A model generated the notes under the pieces. The model made no database searches. It worked only from the letters and a program-made list of their open reading frames with translations, and was not told where the DNA came from. A DNA stretch of 64,000 nt from Elusimicrobiota bacterium (GTDB taxonomy: Bacteria; Elusimicrobiota; Elusimicrobia; JACQPE01), in assembly GCA_016180815.1 (NCBI GenBank), contig JACPAN010000008.1:1-64000 (forward strand), given 5' to 3'. Made by a program: the position numbers and the translations under genes. Positions 17,553 through 26,664 of this stretch are shown in pieces. Position 1 is the stretch's first letter; every line of letters starts with the position of its first letter.

Positions 17553-18977
17553 TTAAGCCGTTGGTTTAATGACCACCATTCGCAGGTTGGTCATTTCTTC
17601 GATGGCAAAGCGCACGCCTTCCCTGCCTAAACCGGACAGTTTATTGCCGCCGTAGGGCATATGATCCACGCGGAAAATCGAGGTGTCGTTGATCATCACG
17701 CCGCCGGCATTAATTTTTTTGACGGCTTTTAAAGCCTTGGCGATATTTGAGGTGTAAATGCCGGCTTGGAGGCCGTAGTCGGAATCGTTTAAGAGAGCCA
17801 AGGCTTGGTCGAAATCCTTGTAAGGCACCAGAGAGACAAGGGGCGCAAAAACTTCCTGGCACATCACTTTCATTTTTTCCGTGACATTGCCTAAAACCGT
17901 GGGCTCCACAACCGCGCCCCGGCGTTTTCCCCCGGTTAATACTTTGGCTCCCTGGCCGAGCGCCTCTTTAATCCAAGCTTCGGCGCGCACGGCTTCTCCC
18001 TCGCTGATCATGGGCCCGACATCGCAGTCTTTGTCAACCGGATTGCCCACCTTAAGTTTAGCCGTGGCCTCAACAAAGGCTTTGGAAAAAGGCTCGAAGA
18101 TATCCTGATGCACGTAAAGCCGTTGAAGGGACAAACAAACCTGCCCTGAATTGGCGAAGGCGCTCATCACGCATCTGGGCACAGCCGCTTTCCAGTCCGC
18201 GTCCGCTTCAACGATCGTTGCGCCGTTGTTCCCCAGCTCCAGCGTGATTTTTTTCAAGCCTGCGCGCCGTGTGATGGTTTCGCCCACTGACGGGCTGCCG
18301 GTGAACGTCACCATGGCCGGACGTTTATCTTCAACAAGCCAGTTGCCGACGGTTGAGCCGCCGCCGACAACGACGTGAAAAACGCCCTCGGGCAGACCGG
18401 CTTCTTTGAGAATTGCCCCTAACTTAAACGCGGTTAACGGCGTTGTTGTCGCCGGTTTTAAAACCACGGCATTCCCTGCGGCCAAAGCAGGAGCCACTTT
18501 ATGGGCCACAAGATTGAGCGGAAAATTAAAGGGACTGATGGCTGCGATCACGCCGATCGGCGTTCGTACGTAAAAACCCAGACGCCCTTCGCCTGCGGAC
18601 GAGGCATCCAGAGGGATTGTTTCCCCGTGAATGCGTTTGGCTTCTTCAGCCGCGAATTTGAACGTTTCAGCGGCCCGGTCCACTTCAATAGTCGAATATT
18701 TCCAGGCCTTGCCTGCTTCGCGGCAAATGGTTCTCGCGATATCTTCTTTGTTTTTCAAAAGAAGCTGAGAAACCGTTTCTAGGATTTTCGCCCGGCGATG
18801 AGCGGGCAATTCAGCATAGGACTCGAAAGCTTTTTGAGCTTGGGCCAAGGCCCGGTCCACATCTTCTTTGGAGGCTTCGGGAACCCGGCCAATCGACTCG
18901 CCGGTGTATTTATCCAGAACCTCAATGCTTTTCGAGGCCTGGGCAACCTTCGGTTTTTCTTGAGTTTTAGGGCTCAT
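17553..18977 (-). CDS. NAD(P)-dependent aldehyde dehydrogenase
   Basis: A 474-residue enzyme from the ATG at 18977; a longer frame reaches 19106 but would overlap the divergent GNAT gene. Catalytic cysteine is in NSGQVCLSLQR, general-base glutamate in LELGNNG, and cofactor motif in FTGSPSVGE. FNFPLNLVAHKVAPAL is typical of the lactaldehyde/sulfoacetaldehyde/phosphonoacetaldehyde-type branch. Substrate is not assignable. GGGAAT before the ATG could be a weak ribosome site, but TATCAT also ends six bases upstream, so a leaderless start is possible. Confidence 0.85.
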   Translation of the reverse strand: MSPKTQEKPKVAQASKSIEVLDKYTGESIGRVPEASKEDVDRALAQAQKAFESYAELPAHRRAKILETVSQLLLKNKEDIARTICREAGKAWKYSTIEVDRAAETFKFAAEEAKRIHGETIPLDASSAGEGRLGFYVRTPIGVIAAISPFNFPLNLVAHKVAPALAAGNAVVLKPATTTPLTAFKLGAILKEAGLPEGVFHVVVGGGSTVGNWLVEDKRPAMVTFTGSPSVGETITRRAGLKKITLELGNNGATIVEADADWKAAVPRCVMSAFANSGQVCLSLQRLYVHQDIFEPFSKAFVEATAKLKVGNPVDKDCDVGPMISEGEAVRAEAWIKEALGQGAKVLTGGKRRGAVVEPTVLGNVTEKMKVMCQEVFAPLVSLVPYKDFDQALALLNDSDYGLQAGIYTSNIAKALKAVKKINAGGVMINDTSIFRVDHMPYGGNKLSGLGREGVRFAIEEMTNLRMVVIKPTA

Positions 18978-18983
18978 ATTCCC

Positions 18984-18989
18984 ATGATA
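18984..18989 (-). promoter_or_regulatory. -10-like box, aldehyde dehydrogenase gene
   Basis: TATCAT on the minus strand, six bases before the ATG at 18977. It could instead be chance, since GGGA lies between it and the start. Confidence 0.35.
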
Positions 18990-19049
18990 CCACTTACTAT
19001 TTTGTTCGATTTTTAAACTAAAGCACCGATTCCGGTCAATCCCAAAGAC

Positions 19050-19055
19050 TATACT
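19050..19055 (+). promoter_or_regulatory. -10 box, leaderless-type, GNAT gene
   Basis: TATACT followed by GTCGTC and then ATG at 19062. The same hexamer and spacing occur at ychF and proC. Confidence 0.55.
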
Positions 19056-19061
19056 GTCGTC

Positions 19062-19640
19062 ATGGAGCTCGTGCCTTGTGCCGCGGAAGATATCACGCTG
19101 ACGCAAGCTTTAGAATGCGACCCCATCGTCATGAAAGAGCTCGGCGGACCGATGCCAAAAGAGCGGATTCCGCAAATCCACTCTAAGCGCTTGAAAAAAA
19201 TGGCCGAAGGCAGCTGCTGGTGGTTCAAAGTCGTGCCTAAGACGGTCTCTGATGCCGTGGGAACCGTCGTTTTATGGGATAGCGAATACCACGGCAAGCC
19301 GATTAATGAAATCGGTTGGATGATTCTTCCCGCGTTTCAAGGTCGCGGTTACGCCAGCGCCGCGGTGCGGCTTGTTCTCAACAAGGCCAAGGCCGAGCAG
19401 CGCTTCAGTCCGTTGCACGCTTTTCCGGGCATCACCAACGCGGCGTCAAATGCAATCTGCCGTAAGGCCGGCTTCGTCCAGTTTGAGGAGTGCGACATCG
19501 ACTATGCCGGGCGTTCGCTGCGATGCAATCACTGGCGGATCGACTTGAGGGATAGCGCTGATGCGGGCGACGGCGCGTCCTTCAATGCGCGCCCTGGCAA
19601 AAACTGCCTGCCAGAACCGCGCCTCGGCAGTTTTCCATGA
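19062..19640 (+). CDS. GNAT-family N-acetyltransferase
   Basis: A 192-residue RimJ/RimL-like acetyltransferase. The acetyl-CoA pyrophosphate loop is GRGYASAA (about 109-116) and the conserved substrate-side block ITNAASNAICRKAGFVQ follows. The last 25-30 residues, after HWRIDL, have no family look and are encoded opposite the 3' end of the convergent gene (59-base overlap), so the original C-terminus may have been extended by loss of a stop. Substrate unknown. Confidence 0.8.
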   Translation: MELVPCAAEDITLTQALECDPIVMKELGGPMPKERIPQIHSKRLKKMAEGSCWWFKVVPKTVSDAVGTVVLWDSEYHGKPINEIGWMILPAFQGRGYASAAVRLVLNKAKAEQRFSPLHAFPGITNAASNAICRKAGFVQFEECDIDYAGRSLRCNHWRIDLRDSADAGDGASFNARPGKNCLPEPRLGSFP

Positions 19641-20523
19641 TGGATTCCCAGTCCCGTTCCGTAAGCGCAAAAAGATAAATCTCATCGTTGTCAAAATCGC
19701 CACGCTCGGGGTGATAGCAGTGGACATCGCAGCGGCCTTCGGGCGTTGGGTTGGCCTCGATGCGGGCCCGCAATTCTACGCTGGCTTCTTCTTGGAAACG
19801 GTTGTTGAGCTCATCAACGACGGCCTGGGCTTCACCTGACAGAGGAATGGCGCCCGCCCGGGTCACGGCCCGCCCTTCGATGCGCACCCGGGGCTCGAAC
19901 TCACCGAGGTATTCAACAAGATCTTCCTTATCGGCCTCCCTGATCCAGGTTATGTCTTGCGGGGAAGCTTGGGGTTCGTCCGGAGGGACCGGTTCTTTGG
20001 ATTTCGACGCGTTCGCATCAGCGTTTTCCAAGGTTTGCCAATTTGTCCGTTCAAACCAATAGCGGCCTTTCTTACCCCGGACGATCCACCAGGTATCGTC
20101 CGAATTCATGCGTTCGATGGTTTCGTGGCGTTGAGTCCAGGCATCGCCGGCTTGCTCAAGCTGTTTCCTGAGTTCCTTGAGCGCTTCGCGGCGTTCGCGC
20201 ATTGGATCGAGCAGGGCATAGAGTTTCCCTCTGTGGGCCATGAGTGTCATCCTGTAAACCCAAGGATAAAGCAGAACGCCGGAAATCGGACCCTGCATGA
20301 CAACATTGCCGGCTCCGGGGAATCGATAGGTGCGAGGATCCCTGAGCATGCCGATGGTTCTTGCGTCGCCCACTTGCGCTTTTGCCGGGTATCGCGGATA
20401 CACCCAGCAAACGGAAAATTCAGCCGGAAAATCGGCCGTTCGTCCCGGATGGATTTCGCAATCGTCCATGGCATTGGCCGCAGAGCCGACACCGACTAAG
20501 AAGAGCGCCAGAAAAATCCGCAT
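19582..20523 (-). CDS. Hypothetical secreted protein
   Basis: A 313-residue protein with a signal peptide (MRIFLALFLVGVGSAANA). The mature part has several cysteines (CEIH, SVCWVYPRYP, CDVHCYHP, ENCRGAV, SFCQG) that could form disulfides in the periplasm. I recognise no family. The stretch RVRIEGRAVTRAGAIP, encoded near 19845-19890, has a partial DNA copy at about 19555-19600 in another frame. The stop lies inside the 3' end of the convergent GNAT gene. Confidence 0.65.
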   Translation of the reverse strand: MRIFLALFLVGVGSAANAMDDCEIHPGRTADFPAEFSVCWVYPRYPAKAQVGDARTIGMLRDPRTYRFPGAGNVVMQGPISGVLLYPWVYRMTLMAHRGKLYALLDPMRERREALKELRKQLEQAGDAWTQRHETIERMNSDDTWWIVRGKKGRYWFERTNWQTLENADANASKSKEPVPPDEPQASPQDITWIREADKEDLVEYLGEFEPRVRIEGRAVTRAGAIPLSGEAQAVVDELNNRFQEEASVELRARIEANPTPEGRCDVHCYHPERGDFDNDEIYLFALTERDWESIMENCRGAVLAGSFCQGAH

Positions 20524-20583
20524 TTTACACCTGCTTGAGGGTAACAGGGGCGTAGTTGAAGCGCAAGAAGAGCGTTTTGATTT

Positions 20584-22008
20584 TTAGGCGACGGCCGGAA
20601 CGCCGGGCCTCGCTCCAACTTGTTTTGATTGCGGGCCCAACAGGCTCAAGGCGGCCATGGCGGCCGCGCTGATCAAAAAAGCGAACAATTTGTGAGGATA
20701 GTTCTCGGGCATGGTCAGCGTCAGAAGAATCCAAGATGCGACCCCGGCCAGGGCGCTGGCCACGGCGCCTGGTCCCGTGGCCCGTTTCCAGTAAAGCCCG
20801 GCGACCAGCGGCACGACCAGGCTCACCAGCATCAAAGTCCAGGCTTCTTGGCAGAGCTTGTAGATATTCTGGAAGTACAGCGCCAACAGCAGAGAGCCGA
20901 TCCCTATGACCGGAACGGAAAATTTGCACCAGGCGAGTTTTGTTTTGTCATCAACGCCTTTTTTGAAATAAGGCATGAGGTTATTGCCGATAATGCTAGC
21001 CGGAGACAAAATCGCGCTGTCGGCCGAGCTCATGATCGCGGATAAAAGCGCGCCCACCATCAGCGCAATCAAGGGCGCGGGCAAAGAACCCAGGATTAAT
21101 TCGATCAATACGGAATCCCCTTTTTCAGCGGGCACGATCAAGCGTCCGAAAATGCCCAGGAGCACGGGCAAAAGCCCGATGGTCAGATACATGAAGCCGG
21201 AAACCAAAGCGCTCGCCTGAGCCACGCGCTCGTTTTTGGAGGCAAAAATACGTTGGATTAAATCTTGGGCGGGGATAGAGCCCAGGCCTACAATCATCCA
21301 GGATTGGGCGTAATTAGCCCAATCAAACCAAGAGGCATTCCTGGGGTAGAGATGGAAAAAATCAGGAGGGATTTGCGCTTTGGCCGTGGCAAAACCACCC
21401 AGTTTATTCATCACCATAGGGTACATGATCAGAAAACCCACGAGCAGAATCCCCATTTGAAAAACATCGGTCACCGTATCCGCCCACATGCCGCCGGAGT
21501 ATGTATAAATCAGAACAACGGCGGTGGCGATCAAGACGCTGGGCATTCTGGGCAGGCCGGTCAGGGTTTCCAGGATAATGCCGAAGGCCAAGAGTTGTCC
21601 GCCGATCCAGCCCATGTAAACCGGAATGTAAAGGGCGGCGGAAAGTTTGCCGAATGTTTGGCCGAAGCGTTGATCAAAAAAATCGACGATTGTTTCCATA
21701 TTCAACCGGTAAAGGGTGCGCGCAAAGAAAAGACCGGTCAGAATGAGGCAGAGGGCCGCGCCAAAGGGGTCGATAATAACGCCTAAAAGCCCTTTGTGAT
21801 AGGCCGTGCCTGATGAGCCCATGCAGGTTTCGGCTCCGAACCAAGTGGCGAATGTGGTGCCCACGGCCATCCACAAAGGCAGGCGCCTGCCGGCCACAAT
21901 ATAATCGGCCGTGTTGTTGACCTTTTTGCTTGCCCAAAAACCGACGCCGAGCATCATGGCCATGTAGCAGCCGACTCCGGCCGCGATCCAAATTTGAATT
22001 GTTGTCAT
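20584..22008 (-). CDS. Sodium:solute symporter (SSS family)
   Basis: A 474-residue membrane protein with about 13 predicted helices. SSS hallmarks are visible: DYIVAGRRLPLWM after helix 1, the TWFGAETCMGSSG sodium-site helix and ALLSAIMSSADSAILSPAS near helix 8-9. The substrate may be an organic acid, amino acid or sugar; this cannot be chosen from sequence. The start at 22008 is favoured over 22038 because AAGGGA precedes it. It follows the TPR gene with a 15-base gap. Confidence 0.88.
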   Translation of the reverse strand: MTTIQIWIAAGVGCYMAMMLGVGFWASKKVNNTADYIVAGRRLPLWMAVGTTFATWFGAETCMGSSGTAYHKGLLGVIIDPFGAALCLILTGLFFARTLYRLNMETIVDFFDQRFGQTFGKLSAALYIPVYMGWIGGQLLAFGIILETLTGLPRMPSVLIATAVVLIYTYSGGMWADTVTDVFQMGILLVGFLIMYPMVMNKLGGFATAKAQIPPDFFHLYPRNASWFDWANYAQSWMIVGLGSIPAQDLIQRIFASKNERVAQASALVSGFMYLTIGLLPVLLGIFGRLIVPAEKGDSVLIELILGSLPAPLIALMVGALLSAIMSSADSAILSPASIIGNNLMPYFKKGVDDKTKLAWCKFSVPVIGIGSLLLALYFQNIYKLCQEAWTLMLVSLVVPLVAGLYWKRATGPGAVASALAGVASWILLTLTMPENYPHKLFAFLISAAAMAALSLLGPQSKQVGARPGVPAVA

Positions 22009-22022
22009 ATTTCCCTTATTAT

Positions 22023-22970
22023 TTATCGTTTCATGCAATGTTCGCGGGTTTCCGTGTGCACCCGTCCGCCGAAGTCAGTGAGCGTCAGCAGGGATTGGTT
22101 ATACAGCTCCCTTGCGTCCCATTCCTCGTCGTTAAAAACAGCTTTCAGCAAAGCGATTTTTCTGATTCGGTTTTCCAAATCTTCGCGGTAGGCCGGGCAG
22201 CTTTTTCGTGAAGAGCCGTGACAGGCCAGCGTGAGGATTTTATCGTCCTTAAAAAGATTCTCGGGTTTGATGCCGATGACGGTTGAGTCCGGATAAAAAA
22301 ATCCGATTTCAGCGGCCGCGGCTTCGGCCAAGAGTTCGCGGCCGGCTAAATCCAGCTTTGACGAGAGCTTGCCTCCTTTAAGCTCGCGGCAGGTTTTTTT
22401 GATAAAGGTCCTCTGGCGTTCTTCAAGCGGCATTGTTTCCGGCGGTAATTCTTCAACGGTTTCGCCTAGGATGTCTTGAGGATTTTTTCCGGCGGCCCGG
22501 GCTGCTTCCGCGATTGTCTCCGAAAGTCGTTTCACCGTTTTATCGTTGGAGCCCAAGACGCTTTTGCGGATGTCGAGCGCTTGCTTGTAAACGGCGAGGG
22601 CTTGATCGTATTCGCCGAGTTTTTCGCGCATTTCCCCGATGCATTCGTAGTCCAGGGCCACATTGACATGGTATTTGGTGCGCAGTTTTCTGTCCGTTTC
22701 AACCAAGCGCTCGCAGACCCCGATGGCTTCACGGTGTTTTTTCATGGCGCGAAAATACAAGGCTTCCAGGTTCAATATCTCGGCGACTTCCCGGCTGATT
22801 TTTCCTCTGGCTTTTTCGGCGGAAGCGCGGGCTTTTTGAACCGCGGTCAATCCCTGGTCGTATTGTTTGCGTTCATAAAGATCGTGGGCTTGAGTAAATA
22901 GCCGGCGCCATTCTTGGCTGAAAGCCGGAGGCGTCATGGAAACCAAGAAGCAGATGATAAAAAGAATCAA
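22023..22970 (-). CDS. Secreted TPR protein
   Basis: A 315-residue protein when started at the TTG at 22970, which overlaps the TGA of the upstream aminotransferase gene (TTGA) and yields a clear signal peptide (MILFIICFLVSMTPPAFSQ). The open frame extends further upstream to 23054 but that part would lie within the aminotransferase gene. Residues about 25-160 contain TPR-like helices (YERKQYDQGLTAVQKA, LGEYDQALAVYKQALDI). The C-terminal half has a Cys-rich segment (CHGSSRKSCPAY). Role unknown; cotranscription with an aminotransferase and symporter is likely. Confidence 0.65.
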   Translation of the reverse strand: MILFIICFLVSMTPPAFSQEWRRLFTQAHDLYERKQYDQGLTAVQKARASAEKARGKISREVAEILNLEALYFRAMKKHREAIGVCERLVETDRKLRTKYHVNVALDYECIGEMREKLGEYDQALAVYKQALDIRKSVLGSNDKTVKRLSETIAEAARAAGKNPQDILGETVEELPPETMPLEERQRTFIKKTCRELKGGKLSSKLDLAGRELLAEAAAAEIGFFYPDSTVIGIKPENLFKDDKILTLACHGSSRKSCPAYREDLENRIRKIALLKAVFNDEEWDARELYNQSLLTLTDFGGRVHTETREHCMKR

Positions 22971-24313
22971 GGAACGAGCGTAGGCGCGATTTTTTCGAAG
23001 ACGGCCAGGTGACGGTCGATATCGGCTTGGGTATGTTGAACGGAAATCGTCCATTGTTCATCCCAGCCGTAAGGCGTCGGGATGATCCCTTCATTGCACA
23101 TGCCGAACCAGTAGCGTTTCCAAATTTCTTTGTTCGTTTGTGCCCACGTGCGGTAGTCGCGGACTTGTTCAGGCGTGAAATGGACCGTTCCAATGGGGCC
23201 GATCTCAGCCATGTGCCAGGGCAGACGGTTCTTTTTCATGATATCCGCGTAGCCGGACATCAGGCGCTTGTTTAAGGCCTGGGTTTTCGGGTACACGTCT
23301 TTGGTCAAAATATCGCGGCAGGTGACGGCGCCGGCTTTGATGCAAAGAGGATTGCCGTTGTAAGTCCCGACATGGCTGACCGAAAAATTTTCTAAAACCG
23401 ACATCACTTCTTTTTTGCCGCCGAAGGCGCCCAGCGGGAGGCCGCCGCCGATGGTTTTAGCCAGGCAGATAAGGTCCGGTTTCAGCTTGTACGTTTCGCA
23501 GGCCCCGCCCCAAGCGATTTTAGCGCCGGTTTTGACCTCGTCCAGAATGAGAAGGGCGCCGTTTTGATGGCAAACATCCAGCAATTTTTGCAGAAAGTCA
23601 TCCTGAGGCAGGCAGACGCCGGTGTTCATCATCACCGGCTCTGAAATCACCGCCGCGATTTGCCCGGGGTATTTTTTAAAGAGGCGCTCGACGGATTCCA
23701 AGTTGTTGAAGCCGGCGATCAGCGTGTTATTGAGGGTTTCTTCCGGAATGCCTAATGAGCCAGGCACCAGATTGGGAGCCGAGGGTTCCCCGATTTCCTT
23801 CAGGTCGGGCTTTGTGCTGGCTAAAACATAATCGTGACAGCCGTGGAAACCGCCTTCAAATTTGATGATTTTGTTTCTTTTGGTATAGCCGCGCGCGGTG
23901 CGGATGGCGTGCATGGTGGCTTCGGTGCCGGAATTGGTGAAGCGCACCAGGTCCATGGGAAAGCGCGACAGCAGGTTTTCCGCCAGATCGATGTCATGGC
24001 GGTGCGGCATGGTATACATGGAGCCTTCTTTCATCTGGGCATTGACCGCTTCCAAAATTTTGGGGTGAGCGTGGCCGACGAAGAGAGCGCCGAAGCATAA
24101 GCCGAAATCCAGATATTCATTACCGTCCGCGTCCCAAATGCGGCTGCCCTGGGCCCGTTCGATAAAAATGGGATTGGGATCAATAGCGCGATAATGGCTT
24201 TCCACCCCCAAGGGCAGGAGTTTTTTGGCCTTGGCATGGAGTTCCTGCGATTTGCGGGAGCGTTCAACCCAGCGCCGGAGAACGTCTGTTGATGTCACGG
24301 TTTGAGTTAACAC
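22967..24313 (-). CDS. Class III aminotransferase, HemL-like
   Basis: A 448-residue PLP enzyme similar to glutamate-1-semialdehyde aminomutase in layout: LLPLGVESHYRAIDPNP at the start, NSGTEATMHAIRTARGYT, ILDEVKTGAKIAWGG and the PLP lysine K286 in LAKTIGGGLPLGAFGG. True HemL proteins are a little shorter, and the C-terminal part with WKRYWFGMCNEG looks different, so it is more likely an amino-acid or amine aminotransferase/aminomutase. It begins with GTG, and a TAAAAT box ends six bases upstream. It leads the TPR-symporter group. Confidence 0.82.
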   Translation of the reverse strand: MLTQTVTSTDVLRRWVERSRKSQELHAKAKKLLPLGVESHYRAIDPNPIFIERAQGSRIWDADGNEYLDFGLCFGALFVGHAHPKILEAVNAQMKEGSMYTMPHRHDIDLAENLLSRFPMDLVRFTNSGTEATMHAIRTARGYTKRNKIIKFEGGFHGCHDYVLASTKPDLKEIGEPSAPNLVPGSLGIPEETLNNTLIAGFNNLESVERLFKKYPGQIAAVISEPVMMNTGVCLPQDDFLQKLLDVCHQNGALLILDEVKTGAKIAWGGACETYKLKPDLICLAKTIGGGLPLGAFGGKKEVMSVLENFSVSHVGTYNGNPLCIKAGAVTCRDILTKDVYPKTQALNKRLMSGYADIMKKNRLPWHMAEIGPIGTVHFTPEQVRDYRTWAQTNKEIWKRYWFGMCNEGIIPTPYGWDEQWTISVQHTQADIDRHLAVFEKIAPTLVP

Positions 24314-24319
24314 GGGTTC

Positions 24320-24325
24320 ATTTTA
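24320..24325 (-). promoter_or_regulatory. -10 box, leaderless-type, HemL-like gene
   Basis: TAAAAT on the minus strand, then GAACCC and the GTG start at 24313. Confidence 0.5.
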
Positions 24326-24377
24326 TCTTGTTCTTTTGATGGCGGGAATGGATAACCGGCGAGGCCGGGTCTATACC

Positions 24378-25571
24378 TTAAGAAGAAATTTCTGTTTTAT
24401 ACGCTCTTAGAACGCGCCGCTTCATGATGGTTTCAAGCCGCTCGCGGCGTTTTCGTTCCAAGGGATAATACTCCCGGATTTTTTTCTTGGCCATCGCGCC
24501 TAAAGAGCCCGGCGGCGTGGGGAGATTTTCAAAATCCAGCTTGAGCGTCAATATTTCGTGAAAAATGACGTCGAGTTCGGAAACGGGAGAATAAAGCCCG
24601 GCGGCGGCCATCAGCGCGCCCCGAGCCTGAAAATTAGGCCAATTGGCCCCCGGCATTTTGAAAAGCCTCAAACAATCATAAACCAGCGCCAGCCGGTCCG
24701 GCTTATTTTGAAGATGGGCTTTCAGTGCGCTCAGAAAAACGCCGTGATGATAGCCCTCGTCTTGGGCGATGGGAACATAGTAATCGGCCATGAAGGGATC
24801 GATGGGTTGTCTTTTTTCCTCTTCGCTTAAGCGGTTCAACGGGTCCAGCCTTGGAATTTTGCCCAAAAAATAGCGGATCGCCTGCTGGTAGGTGCGTTGG
24901 GTCAGGAATTCTTGGATCGTAGCGTACGTTAAAGCCTCAAGAGGTCCGGCGTAGACCCCAAACTTAATGTGAAATTCGGCCATATTAATGGCTTTTTGCT
25001 CCAAGTCATAATCCGCGGGCAGATCATCCTGAATACTCATGACAAAAGCGGTCCCCAGTTGATGGTCAAACTCATCGGCGACCCAGTATTTAAGGAAGGG
25101 GGCCATGCTGGGCAGGTGCAAGCCCTTGTTGTGGTGCTCGTCGAGCATACGGACGAAATAGGCCAAGCCGGATTCCGTGCTGACGATGATGAGTTTGACC
25201 GCGGCCGCGACCGGGTCCTGGACGGGCCGGAAGCCGTACTCGCGCGTCCAACGGGCTATTTCTTCGGGCGTGAAAGAGCGGTCTGCCTCTTTGCGTTTGA
25301 TCTCCAAGTACGCTTGAACGGCCTCCGGGCTCCTCCCCTCGCAGGCCATGTGAAGTTTGCGTTGTTCGGCAAGGGTCTGCCAGCCCCGGCGGCCGCGCAC
25401 GCTTTCATCTTGCCGCATCCTGGCTTTTTCAATAAGACCATGGACGACGTCGGTCAACTCCGGATCCAAATAAGAAAGCTCTTGAGGATACTCCAGAAGG
25501 CCGGTGTCCTGGCTTGGAGTTTTCAAGACCAGGGATGCGTTTGGTTCGGAGGCTTCCAGGACAGGAGGCAC
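24378..25571 (-). CDS. Ferritin-like di-iron protein, acyl-ACP desaturase-like
   Basis: A 397-residue protein from the GTG at 25571 (TTG at 25574 also possible). Its ligand pattern matches soluble acyl-ACP desaturases: a Glu in TESGLAYF (about 134), ExxH in WVADEFDH (E167, H170), a Glu in TIQEFLTQRTYQQA, and a second ExxH in QDEGYHH (E272, H275). The spacing and the Trp before the first ExxH agree with plant stearoyl-ACP desaturase. That family puts a double bond into an acyl chain using O2; bacterial relatives may act on other lipids. A TAAAAT box ends five bases before the GTG. It is about 40-50 residues longer than typical bacterial members at the N-terminus. Confidence 0.65.
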   Translation of the reverse strand: MPPVLEASEPNASLVLKTPSQDTGLLEYPQELSYLDPELTDVVHGLIEKARMRQDESVRGRRGWQTLAEQRKLHMACEGRSPEAVQAYLEIKRKEADRSFTPEEIARWTREYGFRPVQDPVAAAVKLIIVSTESGLAYFVRMLDEHHNKGLHLPSMAPFLKYWVADEFDHQLGTAFVMSIQDDLPADYDLEQKAINMAEFHIKFGVYAGPLEALTYATIQEFLTQRTYQQAIRYFLGKIPRLDPLNRLSEEEKRQPIDPFMADYYVPIAQDEGYHHGVFLSALKAHLQNKPDRLALVYDCLRLFKMPGANWPNFQARGALMAAAGLYSPVSELDVIFHEILTLKLDFENLPTPPGSLGAMAKKKIREYYPLERKRRERLETIMKRRVLRAYKTEISS

Positions 25572-25576
25572 CAATT

Positions 25577-25582
25577 ATTTTA
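25577..25582 (-). promoter_or_regulatory. -10 box, leaderless-type, di-iron protein gene
   Basis: TAAAAT ends five bases before the GTG at 25571 and two before the alternative TTG at 25574. The spacing argues for the GTG. Confidence 0.45.
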
Positions 25583-25698
25583 CAAAGAATTCACTCTACC
25601 ATCGGCCCCAATGTGCCGGCTGAGTAAATTCACATTGAAATAAGGGACAATGGAAGCTAGGCTTCTAAAAGGTGTTTTCGTTATTGTTCGGAGGGAGA

Positions 25699-26664
25699 AT
25701 GAGGCGCTTAGGGGCGCTTGTTTTGGCGTTGTTGGCGTGCACGACGGCGGCGCGGGCGGTCAGTTTTTCCGAAAAGGCAAAAGGAACTTCCTCCGCGCAG
25801 GTCTTGAGGCTGGCCCAAGGCGCTCGCGCCATCGGCATGGGCGAGGCTTATGCCGCGTTAGCCGATGATCCTTTCGCCCTCTATTGGAACCCGGCCGGTT
25901 TAAATCATATCCAGCGTCCTCATGCCGCCGGATTCATGCATGCCTTTTACGTAGCGGACATCAATTTTGGTTATGCGGCTTGGATCAGCCGGTTACCCGG
26001 CGCCTTCGGTCGTTTGGGGGCCGCTTATCAGTACCTTAATATCGGCAAGATCGATCAGACGGATGATGGCGGCTTGGCATTGGGCAGCTATTCGCCTAAA
26101 GATACGGTCGTGACCGTGGGTTGGGCGGGTGCGCCTTTTTCGTTGCCGATCGGCATCGCCGCCAAACATGTCTCCTCAAAAATCGTCGCATCGGCTTCGA
26201 CTTATGCGTTCGATGTCGGCGTCAACAGCCCGGTGCGCTTTTTGCGGGACCGTCTGGCGTTTTCTGCCGTCGCCAAAAATATCGGCTCCGGGCTTAAATT
26301 TCACACCGAAAGCGATCCGTTGCCTCTTGAACTGCGTTTGGGTTCGGCATTCACTCTCTATGACACCATGGCCGAGACATCATTGGATGTCAGCCGCGAG
26401 CGCGCGGTCGTTACCGTTGATGTTGTCGCAGTCAGGGACAACAAACACGCCGTAGCCGTCGGGATCGAGCACGCCAAAATCATGGGCAGTCCGATGACGG
26501 GACGCGCCGGATTCAATTCAAGAAGCTTCGACGATATCTCCGGCATGGCCGGTTTATTCATGGGTTTTGGCGTGGAGGTCAAAAGCGTTAACATTGATTA
26601 TGCGTTGGCGCCCATGGGCCATTTGGGATTGACGCACAGGATTTCAATGGGGTATAGCTTCTAA
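25699..26664 (+). CDS. PorV/PorQ-family outer-membrane protein
   Basis: A 321-residue protein with a GGAGGGAG ribosome site fixing the ATG at 25699 and a signal peptide ending ARA. The N-terminal mature region has the family hallmark: VLRLAQGARAIGMGEAYAA, LADDPFALYWNPAGL. The rest is a predicted beta-barrel with alternating strands, ending in an aromatic residue (GYSF). In Bacteroidetes PorV works with type IX secretion. Its stop codon overlaps the start of the secreted repeat protein by one base, so the pair may be partners. Confidence 0.82.
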   Translation: MRRLGALVLALLACTTAARAVSFSEKAKGTSSAQVLRLAQGARAIGMGEAYAALADDPFALYWNPAGLNHIQRPHAAGFMHAFYVADINFGYAAWISRLPGAFGRLGAAYQYLNIGKIDQTDDGGLALGSYSPKDTVVTVGWAGAPFSLPIGIAAKHVSSKIVASASTYAFDVGVNSPVRFLRDRLAFSAVAKNIGSGLKFHTESDPLPLELRLGSAFTLYDTMAETSLDVSRERAVVTVDVVAVRDNKHAVAVGIEHAKIMGSPMTGRAGFNSRSFDDISGMAGLFMGFGVEVKSVNIDYALAPMGHLGLTHRISMGYSF

